Assembly (NCBI GenBank): GCA_030068145.1 | Contig: JAPJBO010000129.1 | Span: 1 to 64,000 of the forward strand | From: Diplonema papillatum | Taxonomy: Eukaryota; Euglenozoa; Diplonemea; Diplonemida; Diplonemidae | DNA length: 64,000 bases | Direction: 5' to 3' | Shown here: positions 26,164 through 34,510 of the stretch, piece after piece | Numbering within the stretch: the first letter of the stretch is position 1 | Layout of the letters: every line of letters begins with the position of its first letter | Made by a program: the position numbers and the translations under genes | The notes under the pieces: model-generated | Told to the model about the DNA's origin: nothing | The model's input: the letters and a program-made list of their open reading frames with translations, nothing else | The model's database searches: none

Positions 26164-29100
26164 ATTGTGGCCCCGTGGAACTGGTCCAGAAAACAGCGTT
26201 TTCTGGACACCAACACAACACAATTATACATACGTTTTTCGATGATGTATCGTGTTGTTCTCGTGTCCCCACCTGTGTTTGGACTATCTGGTATGTCTCT
26301 GTGTGCTTGTCAGCCTGGGGCCACCCTGACTGGGGTACTGGCGGCATCCTCCTGGGGTGCTGTGCTTACTGTAGAAAAGTTGGTGAGGGAACTGAAGAAC
26401 ATTTTTTTGGGCTTTCTTGGCGAATTCAGATCGAGAACAGAGAGGAATTAGAGTGAAGTTCGGAGCTTCACCAGAAGTAAGGGGAACAGAGCTGATACAT
26501 TCGAGGTGGTAAGCACCACCCCTCACCCCTGCCAGGGCACTGGCAAGCAGCAGTCTGGCGGAGGAGAGGTACTTCACTGAGTTTATGCAAGAGATATTCA
26601 TAATGAGAACAGGGGGATTTTGGATGGGTGTGATTGCCAGTAATTATGACTCAGTAAAGAGCCCGGGCAACATTGTTAGGCGGTGATACATCATTGGAAG
26701 AAGAATCTGAAGATGTCTGACTCTGGGGTGGACTGGCATTTGTACCCTGCGGGCTGAGTGAGAACCACGGGGCAATGCAACTCTTTTGCTCTTCGGACAG
26801 CCGCATGGCAAGGCGTGTGAACATTCTTTTTTCTGTGGCTGCCTTCTTCTCAGATTCGGGTGCAAAGTGGTCGGCAGCAAGCTTCGGATAGTTAATCGCG
26901 ATGATCGCCAAAGAAGATGCTTTTTGCGACTTTAAGGATGCGCGGTGCTTCGTTAACTGCCGCGAGAGGACCTTGAAGTTCCGTTCTACCGCAGCCTCGG
27001 TTGTTGTGCAGTTGGCAAGTGCAATGGCAAAGGAACTCAACACGGGGAAGTCAAGGCGGCGTGTGTGGGTGCTCCAGTATTTGAGGAACGAGCCTGCGCA
27101 AGCAGGAACAACCCCGTGGTTCCAGAACGTTGTAAGTTCGGTGGTTACCTGGCTCTCGCGATCTTTGAAGGTCCCAAGGGACTTCTTCTTCCGGTCGGCA
27201 TAGGGAACAACGTGCTTGAGCACTTCATCCAAAGAATTTCTGTGGTGTCGCCGGGACCAATCCCCGTGGTTTTCCTTTGGGTTCAGGGTGCTGAAAAGAG
27301 AGGTGGCAGCAGATGTGAAGTGACGCTCCTTCCTGGTCTCCCAGATTTCCGAAGCTTCCTTCGCTCGAAGGTTTCCTTTTCGCATCTTTGCAGCATGCTG
27401 GTCCAGGAAGGCGAGCACCCCAAGAAGTCCCTCCAAAGTCATTCGGTCCGATTGGACAACATCTGTGGCAATGGCAAATGGGGCACAGATGTCGATCAAC
27501 TGGTTAAGGTCGGACCAGTATCGTTCCCAGTTGGTGCCGTCTCCCGACACAGTTTCGATGTGGGCACTGAGCTCTTTCTGGCGAAGCATGGCATCGTACA
27601 TACTGTTCCATCTCACAGTGGTGAAGCAACGAAGTCCTTTGATCTGAGTGTTAGGAACCTGAGCTTCTGCCTGGGCTGCCTTCAGTTGTTCTGCCCCCTC
27701 CTTGTGCACGTACTTTTCGTTTTCGACAAGGAATCTTTTCTTGAACGCTGAGAAGCGGTCGATGTCGAAGATGTCCTTGAGGACAAGCTGGAGGCTGTGG
27801 GCCCCACACCGAAAGACGAGGAGCCCACGATAAGCAAGGTGCTCTCTTGTCGCATTCAGCGCATCCTCGGCAGGCATCCCGTCTGCGTCTTGCTCTGCTT
27901 CCGACTCGTCCGATTCACTTTCGTCCCCCAGCTGGTCCAGTGCGCTCTGCATCGCCGCTGCGTTGTCCGCCACAGCACCAACAACGGTGATCCCCCCTTC
28001 GGTGAGTGTATCCAGAATCTTGTCCAGGCATCCAGCGATAGCTGCAGCAGTCATTGAACACTTCACCTCTATATCACCGTAGTGATACACTGTGTTTCCA
28101 CAGGCGAGGGACACACCAAGAAATGTTCTGCGGCATTTCGTTGCCGCATCCACGAGGAGGCAGACATCTTCCCCGGCAAGTGAGGCGAAGAGCTCTGTCA
28201 TGAGCTTCTCTGCAAGCAGCGCTGTCTTCTGGCTGAGTTCGCGTCTCGTCATGATGACATCTGCCTTGAGCAGAGAACGAAAGTCCGGCGACTCAATGAT
28301 GTGGAACGGGAGGTGGTGCTTGGCAAACGTGAAGACAACATGCTCATCCAGTGGCAACCCCCGCACTGTTGGCGAAACAGCAATGCGACGCTGCTTCGCG
28401 GTGCTCGCCTTCTCGTTTGCTGCTGCTTCCGCTTTTCTCTTTCTCTCTTCAGCCCTCTCCCGGATGCCTCGCTTTGCTGCCTCAATCGCCTCGTGGTTGT
28501 GGTACGTATCGTAGTGGCGTTTTGGTGTTCCCTTCTCGTTGCGCATCTTTGGCATGTGTGTGCACCCTTCCAAACGACACATGGCTAGCCCGTCTTCGAG
28601 AACCTGAAAGTAGACATGGAAGTCCCATGTCTTGCTTGATGCACTAGTGTAACGCGGATCGTCTGGTCGTGCAAGTCCGTCTTGTGTGAGGTTCCCGAGC
28701 ACTGTGCCTGCAGGAAACCCCTTTGGACCAAAGTTTGGTGCTGGATCTGCGGCAGGTGAAGGCTGGTCGGCAGGGATGTTTTCAGCAGTGATGGGTTGCT
28801 CAGCAACTTGCTGTGCCAAAGGTTCTGAAGTTGCACCACCGCTGGCCTGTGTTGTGCCGCTGTTTGTGGCCTGGGGCGCATCAGCCTGCTGTGCACCACT
28901 GCTCGAGGGCTGAAGGAGCTTCTTCAACACCCAGCTGTTGCCACACTTCGAGCACAGGTCGAAGTCACAGGCCTTGCATCCGATACGTTGGCGCCGATTG
29001 CGGGTGCCGTTTTTGTACCCACAAACGTCGCATTCGAAGCCTCCGACATCTTTCGCCGCCCTCTTGTAGCTAACATCCAGCATCTCCATTCTTGTCTTGC

Positions 29101-29338
29101 AGTTAATGCAGCAGCATTGTGCGCTTGCCATTTTGCTTGGTGTTACAACCTGGTGTATGAGTGGGGTAAGGCATATCATACATAATAATCGATTATAGTC
29201 AGTGGCCCACACCTCGTTCAGGACCTGGCTCAAGCAGGACGTGGCTCAAACACACGATACGTCATCGAAAAACGTGGGATAAACATGTCTTTGTCCTGGA
29301 AATGCTGTTTTCTGGACCATCTTCACTGAACCACAATG
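26164..29338 (-). mobile_element. hAT transposon (autonomous type)
   Basis: About 3.2 kb with imperfect terminal inverted repeats of about 95 bp. The left end reads ATTGTGGCCCCG...TGGTCCAGAAAACAGC...GTTTTTCGATGATGTATCGTG (segments quoted). The right end in reverse complement reads ATTGTGGTTCAG...TGGTCCAGAAAACAGC...GTTTTTCGATGACGTATCGTG. A transposase ORF fills the interior on the minus strand. I could not find a convincing 8-bp target duplication; the left flank is a family-C end and the right flank a dispersed module also seen at 5,780-5,890. Confidence 0.82.
26651..29233 (-). CDS. hAT family transposase
   Basis: An open frame of 860 codons; translation may start at the ATG of MASAQCCCINCKTRM (about residue 33). 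The N-terminus has a double zinc-binding region (CCCINC, then CDVCGYKN...IGCKACDFDLCSKCG), probably for DNA binding. A second CxxxxH-type site follows (CRLEGCTHMPKM...HYDTYHNHE). The middle carries hAT-type text such as CLLVDAATKCRRTFLGVSL and FTTVRWNSMYDAMLRQKEL. The C-terminus is the hAT dimerisation region (CTTTEAAVERNFKVLSRQLTKHR). The frame is intact and enclosed by terminal inverted repeats, so the element looks recently active. It could supply transposase to the hAT-type MITEs in this window. Confidence 0.88.
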   Translation of the reverse strand: MSQVLNEVWATDYNRLLCMICLTPLIHQVVTPSKMASAQCCCINCKTRMEMLDVSYKRAAKDVGGFECDVCGYKNGTRNRRQRIGCKACDFDLCSKCGNSWVLKKLLQPSSSGAQQADAPQATNSGTTQASGGATSEPLAQQVAEQPITAENIPADQPSPAADPAPNFGPKGFPAGTVLGNLTQDGLARPDDPRYTSASSKTWDFHVYFQVLEDGLAMCRLEGCTHMPKMRNEKGTPKRHYDTYHNHEAIEAAKRGIRERAEERKRKAEAAANEKASTAKQRRIAVSPTVRGLPLDEHVVFTFAKHHLPFHIIESPDFRSLLKADVIMTRRELSQKTALLAEKLMTELFASLAGEDVCLLVDAATKCRRTFLGVSLACGNTVYHYGDIEVKCSMTAAAIAGCLDKILDTLTEGGITVVGAVADNAAAMQSALDQLGDESESDESEAEQDADGMPAEDALNATREHLAYRGLLVFRCGAHSLQLVLKDIFDIDRFSAFKKRFLVENEKYVHKEGAEQLKAAQAEAQVPNTQIKGLRCFTTVRWNSMYDAMLRQKELSAHIETVSGDGTNWERYWSDLNQLIDICAPFAIATDVVQSDRMTLEGLLGVLAFLDQHAAKMRKGNLRAKEASEIWETRKERHFTSAATSLFSTLNPKENHGDWSRRHHRNSLDEVLKHVVPYADRKKKSLGTFKDRESQVTTELTTFWNHGVVPACAGSFLKYWSTHTRRLDFPVLSSFAIALANCTTTEAAVERNFKVLSRQLTKHRASLKSQKASSLAIIAINYPKLAADHFAPESEKKAATEKRMFTRLAMRLSEEQKSCIAPWFSLSPQGTNASPPQSQTSSDSSSNDVSPPNNVARALY

Positions 29339-29490
29339 AAAAAGATTCTAGCCACAATAGCCACAATACTTTGTGGGTAAATGTTGTGGCTATTCTGCCC
29401 ACATTGTGGGAAAGTTGTGGGTGCACAGTGCTGCTTTGTGCCCATTCTCGAACACTATTTAACTTTTTGCCCATTCTCGAACATTCCAGT
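29339..29490. repeat. GTGGCTATTGTGGC module with two D-type units
   Basis: About 100 bp that is the inverse of 5,790-5,890, followed by two units of GCCCATTCTCGAACA type. These units face the inverse array at 30,607-30,716, so 29,340-30,716 may be the body of another foldback element with short terminal arrays. Confidence 0.6.
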
Positions 29491-30606
29491 TTTTGTGGTG
29501 AAAATGTCACTTCCCCGAGACATTTGCCTCAAGTTTCACCGCGAGAACAGCTGCGTTCACTGATTCGAAGACGGTACCCTTGCTAACTTCAGGCCGCAGC
29601 CTCTTCGGCATCTACACTCGGTTCTTGGTTGCTTCAAGCTCTTCTACACGTGACGGTGGTGTGCGAGCTACCCCGTTTAAAAACCCGGCACAGACTTCAC
29701 TGAGTTTGCTCGTCTTGCTTGCAAATTGCGCGGCGGCCATTGAGTGACCTTAGTTCACTGACCTACACCAGGAGAAGCAGCTTGCAAACTTTGCAGCAAA
29801 GTGATTCAAAAAATTTGACCGAAATTTTTTGGGTCAAAAATTTTCGGTCAATTTTTGGGTCGAAAATTTAAGACAAAAATTTTGGGTCAAAAATTTAGGA
29901 CAAATTTTTTGGGTCAAAATTTTTGGTCAAAAATTCGGGGTCCAATTTTTTTGGTCAATTTTTTTTCAGAGTTGAAGTGGCGGTTACACTTGGCACATGG
30001 CTGCATGATAGCAGGAGAATGGCTCCTGCCATGCGCCCTGGCGGCTCGCCGGCAATTCCAGTCTCTCTCTCAGCCTGCCAGCCTGCGGCAGGGAGGACAA
30101 GATCCAGTCACCATCCGCCAGCTCCTGATTATTTTCAGACGACTGGCACTTTTTCTTTGCAGCTTCTACTGTAAGAGTAGCATCACTCAAATCTTGATTG
30201 GCTGCGGCGTTACTTACCGCTCTGAGTCACTCCCGCTCCTCCTCTGGAGTCATTCGTGACGTCGCGCCCGTCGCTGGTTACTACTCGTGGTAAAACAGTG
30301 GCTCTGATTCTGAAGAGGTTTCGGCACAGAATTAGGAAGCGCTACAAGAAGAACGGGCTGGTCACTCGCGCATACCTGAATTATGCACGAATCTGTGTTT
30401 AGAAAACCGTTTACCCGTAGTCTGCGGTGTCAATGACCCAGTGCGCAACCAGGATACCGAGCCGGGACGCAGCAGCCAACCACAATGCTGGCACCTTGTT
30501 CGAGGAACGGATCCGACGGAAATCGGAATCGGAAATGGCGAACCCAAAAATGGCTGGGATTTTTTGGATGTATGGGTGGTGAGTTCGAATCCCACCCTGG
30601 GCAAAT
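29491..30606. other. No gene seen; AT-rich interspersed repeats and a B-box
   Basis: At 29,800-29,970 there are about eight irregular units of roughly 20 bp built on TTTTGGGTCAAAAATTT. A B-box-like GAGTTCGAATCCC lies at about 30,583-30,596, next to the D-type array, without a clear A box. Other frames here are short and show no family resemblance. Confidence 0.6.
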
Positions 30607-30716
30607 TTCAATGTTCGAGAATGGGCAAAAAGTTAGGCGACTGTTCGAGAATGGGCAAAAAGTTAAAAAGTGTTCGAGAATGGGCAAAAAGTTAAAAAGT
30701 GTTCGAGAATGGGCAA
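30607..30716. repeat. 29-bp minisatellite array, D' type
   Basis: Four units with core GAATGGGCAAAAAGTTAAAAA followed by GTGTTCGA, period 29 bp. The last unit breaks off at GAATGGGCAAG, where LINE L3a sequence starts. It is the inverse of the short array at 29,443-29,490. Confidence 0.85.
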
Positions 30717-32307
30717 GGAATACCGGGTTCTAATGCTCCCTGACTCGACGAGCGAAGAAGAGGCCGACGTTGTAGCCGGGAAAATTGATCACCTGCACCT
30801 CGGTTACTCCTACTGCAGGGGGGAGACGGGCATTCGGGTTAAGGCATCCTCGTACACCGAAGCCCGCCGACTCCTGCCCGAGCTCCCCGCTGAAATAGCG
30901 TACTTCTCTGTTGCAGGCGTCCCCTGCGGTACAAACGCGGAGACCCTCCAACGGAACCTCGCACGTCTAGGCTGGCAGGTCACCCCGCTGTTCAAGATGG
31001 CAAGGACCGGAAGGTTCGCGGAGTGGGCGGTCAAAGCCGAAACGCTCCCGGGGAGTTTTCGGTGTAACCTATCGAACGGCCTGCGTATCTCCATCAAGAA
31101 AATAGACCGCCGCCCCATTCAACCGTCCCGACATATCTCCAGCGCCCGCCTCTCGAGCTCCTACCGCTTCGACCCGGATATCAAGCGGAGAGATCCCTTG
31201 ACCAGCTCACCGGATCCTGTTCGGTACGCCGTCTTTGTGGAGCGCTATGGTGAAGGTGCCGATACCGTGTGGAAACTTGCCGGCGATGAATCTGGAGACG
31301 ACATGCAAGAGGACGAAAGCTCCGGGAACCCGGATGGCACCCCGCTCGCCGGCGGGATTCAGGTTGATCTGTTGGTTTCTGAAAAAGCGACAGTCCGACC
31401 TCGCGAGTCGTCGCCACCTGCTCGGGGAGGCCCCGCCACGACGTCTTCGAGTGAGTCATCCTCGCCCATCCGCCCCCCCAGGTTGGTCGCAGACCTGGAG
31501 GAACAGGAGTTGAAGGCGCTGGTCCGCAACCTCGTCAACGAGCAAACCGCAGCGGCCCCCAGATCTTCCTCGCAGAACGCACCCAACCAGCCACCTGCAC
31601 AAGACGCTGCTGCGTTCAAGAAGTTTGTCAGCGACCTGGTGCAGGAGAGATTGGAGAAAGCGGACAAGCAGTCCCCTGCCGAACGACCTGCCACCCTCGA
31701 CGCGCCCCAAATTGCGGCCCTAGTGGAGAGCACGGTCGGGACGCGCGTCGAGCAAAAGGTAGAGCAAGCTATCAACGGCCCGCTCCAGGAAATCTTCGCT
31801 CAACTGAAGTTGATGGGGGACCGCATGTCTTCGCTGGCGGCCCAGGTGAACGATGTTCGGGCGCCTCCGGCAGGCAAGGGGGCTGGCAGGGGATCGAAGA
31901 TGGGGCCGTCCCAGACCTCAGAACAAAGTCAGACCTTGGTTGCTGCCCCCCCGGCCGAAGCCAGCCTCGGGCTGGTTCCCTACAGCCAGAACCTAGTCAG
32001 CACCGAGCTAGCCCAGCCCCTGGTCAGCCGGCCCCAGAAGCTGGATGCGATGAAGGTCGCCATGCCGGTCCTGGACGGGGACAGCGTCAAGGAAAACGTG
32101 AAGATAATCACGGCCTTGCACAAGAAAATGAAGTCGACGCGGCCGAGATCCCGAAGCTTGACTTTGTCGCAAGACAGCACCGCGTCGCAACACAGCGCCG
32201 CTAATCAGGCGCTCCTCGCGGACGTATGCGGCCCGGTAGATGACGCCCCTTGCTCAGACGCCCCTTGCTCATTTCGCGCCTGCGAAATCGAGCGGGAGCG
32301 GATGTAA
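30717..32307 (+). pseudogene. L3a ORF1 protein, 5'-truncated
   Basis: About 530 residues of LINE sequence; the ATG at 30,670 lies in the minisatellite and is not the original start. The region YCRGETGIRVKASSYTEARR, AGVPCGTNAETLQRNLARLG, RWAVKAE-like text and SNGLRISIKKI suggest an RNA-binding fold like the RRM-type segment of other LINE ORF1s, although no RNP motif is clear. The C-terminal half is Ala/Ser/Pro-rich with polar helical stretches (ALVESTVGTRVEQKVEQAIN). It overlaps ORF2 by 68 bp. Confidence 0.6.
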
Positions 32308-33610
32308 ACGCAGGCGCCGGAAGCCCTGGGACACGGAACGCGGGGGCAGTAGGGAAAGGGGAGCAAGACGCACCCAAGCTCGGTCGTGGAGTGATTCGCT
32401 CCTCTTTGCCTGCTTTAACTGCAGGTCGTACAACGCTCGAGAGGGCCTCGTCAAAGGCCTGGCCGAAATCACCAGAGGCATTCAGTCCCTGCAGCCCGAC
32501 GTGCTCCTCCTGCAGGAAACTTGGCTCTCCGACATCTCGCTCCCTCCACACCTAGACGGGTACATTGCGTTCCGGCTAGACCGGGGCGGCATCGGTGGCG
32601 GCCTCCTCACGTTCGTCAAATCGAACCTCTCGGCCACTGTGATCCCCGGGGCCTCTGTCAGCAATGACCCCCACACGGAATGCCTCGGTGTGGAGATCAA
32701 ACGCGTCGGACTCCCCCCGCTGAAGGTGTTGAATGTGTATCGACCTCCTGGTGCCCACACCCGGAAGACCCTCAACCTAGATTCTCTGGAGTTGGACGAC
32801 ACAACCATCATCGCGGGTGACCTAAATCTCCACCATCCGCAGTGGTCTAAGGGGGCGCCCAACCCAGGTGGCACTGCTTTGTTCCACTGGGCACAGGAGT
32901 ACCCCGCGGTGGTGCACAACGTCCCGTCCAAACCAACAAGGGAGCCCTCAAGAGCTAGGCCCTCGTCGCCGGATATCGTGATCACGGCCCGCAGTCCGGT
33001 GCCCCTGATTCATGGCTGGGACACACTGCCGCCGTGGGGATCCGACCACAAAGTCTTGATCTTCCGAGCAGCCCGGGGACACCGTCAAGTGCTGCCGAAG
33101 AGACCCCCCCACTACGTCTGGGCGAAAGCCGACTGGGAGGAGTTTCAAAAGGAAGTTGAGCAACGCAGTCCGACAAGCCCCGACCTAGGCATCCAAGAAA
33201 GGTCGGATAGGCTATCCGCTGCGATCCGCTCTGCCATCCGCGAGCACGTGCCCCGGGCGTCTGGAAAACGCCCGCATCAACCGTGGTGGACGCAGGAGCT
33301 CTCGCTTCTGGAGAAGCAAAAAAGGTTAGCGCTGACGGCATCTGAAGGGGATCCGTTCGACGCCGACAAGCTCGAGGCTTACGGCCAGGCGAAGGAGTCG
33401 TTCACGGCGGCCGCTCACCTAGCCAAGGGCGCGTACTGGAGAAAAGTTGTTGCTGGAATTAACTTCGGTACCAGCCTCAGCTTCTTGTTCGGAATCATCC
33501 GCTCGATAGACGGCCGAAGTCAACGGTGTTCACTTCCTCCACTGCTCCCAACGCACGACGAGCAGGGAGAAGGCCGACCTCCTGGGCAAGTGTCTCGCCG
33601 AAACGTGTAA
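32240..33610 (+). pseudogene. L3a ORF2, APE endonuclease part
   Basis: 456 codons. APE motifs in order: CFNCRSYN, VLLLQETWLSD, VLNVYRPPG, IIAGDLNLHHPQW, SPDIVI and WGSDHKVLIF, covering the metal-binding and catalytic Asn/Glu/Asp/His positions. The linker WAKADWEEFQKEVEQ follows. The frame is lost near 33,540, after which RT-like sequence continues in another frame (EKADLLGKCLAETCKAKEEG at about 33,565). Upstream of APE the N-terminus is basic (SGCKRRRRKPWD). Confidence 0.8.
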
Positions 33611-34362
33611 GGCCAAGGAGGAAGGCGCGCCATCCCGATTCCAACCAACCTACGGCCCTGAGCCAGAGCCAGACGATGGAATCCGAGGCGCCACCGGAGA
33701 GATAACCCCGGAGGAACTGGATCGGGCGATCGAGGACCTGCAGAAGAAGGAGAGCCTTGATCCACAGGGGCTGTGTTCGACGGCCCTGAAAAATCTCGGA
33801 CCGGAGGCCCGCAAATCGATGCTCCTGCTCTTTAACGAGTCCTGGAAGCAGGGCACAATTCCTAGCCAGTGGAAAGATGCCTACGTTGTCCCCGTCCACA
33901 AGCCCGGCAAGGACCGTTCGTCCCCCCAAGGCTACCGCCCCATCGCCCTGACCTGCGTATCAGCGAAGCTCATGGAGATGGTAGACAAGAACAGGCTCGT
34001 CCACATCACGGAAAGCCCTGACTTGCCGACCGTGATGTGGACGAGCCTGTTCTTGTTTATTTTTTACACCAACATTCAGGGTGGCTTCGGTGAAGACCGC
34101 GGAACTGAGGAGCAGGTGTTCTCCATCATTGCCTCCTTAGACGAAGCCCGGAGCCAGGGCGAGTTCGCCTGCTTCCTCTCCTTCGACCTCGTCAGTGCTT
34201 TCGACACAGTGGACCACGACCGTCTGCTACGTATACTCGAACGAAGGGGGATCCCACAACGTTTCGTGCTCTGGCTGCGGGCTTTCCTAGAAGACCGCAC
34301 GGCGCGGTTCAAAGTAGACGGCGTTTTCGACGATCCCGTACGGGAGTTCAGCTTTGTGTGTG
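33560..34362 (+). pseudogene. L3a ORF2, reverse transcriptase N-terminal half
   Basis: Carries LDPQGLCSTALKNLG, WKDAYVVPVHKPGKDRSSPQ, GYRPIALTCVSAKLMEM and LSFDLVSAFDTVDHDRLL, the fingers and motif A of a LINE reverse transcriptase. The catalytic F/YADD motif lies beyond the break at 34,362. Between the second and third blocks a perfect 26-bp hairpin (33,986-34,055) replaces expected sequence and encodes an out-of-family stretch (TVMWTSLFLFIFYTN). Confidence 0.78.
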
Positions 34363-34510
34363 GTGTGACTTGTTTTTCTAGACAAAAACCCGTTTTCACA
34401 TTTCTTTGAGGGTGTGTCCCGATTCGGGGACCCGAATCAAAAAACCACTGCGTTGTCTTAGACGCAACCTGGGCAGTAGCTTCTGTCACACTCTTCACAG
34501 AACCAGGACC

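Larger units (their letters stand above)
30717..34362 (+). mobile_element. LINE L3a, APE-type, truncated at both ends
   Basis: A plus-strand LINE containing most of ORF1, the APE endonuclease and the first half of reverse transcriptase. The 5' end is cut at the D' array, inside ORF1. The 3' end stops within the RT domain at about 34,362, after EFSFVCGV, where the sequence with the MULE transposase begins. ORF1 and ORF2 overlap by 68 bp in different frames. A frameshift lies between APE and RT near 33,510-33,560. It differs from L3b downstream, which repeats the same RT region with a different sequence, so it is not the other half of that element. Confidence 0.78.

Noticed and set aside
26164-29338. 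8-bp target duplication for the hAT transposon
   Set aside because: Flanking bases were compared for several possible ends and none match; the flanks are themselves repeat modules.
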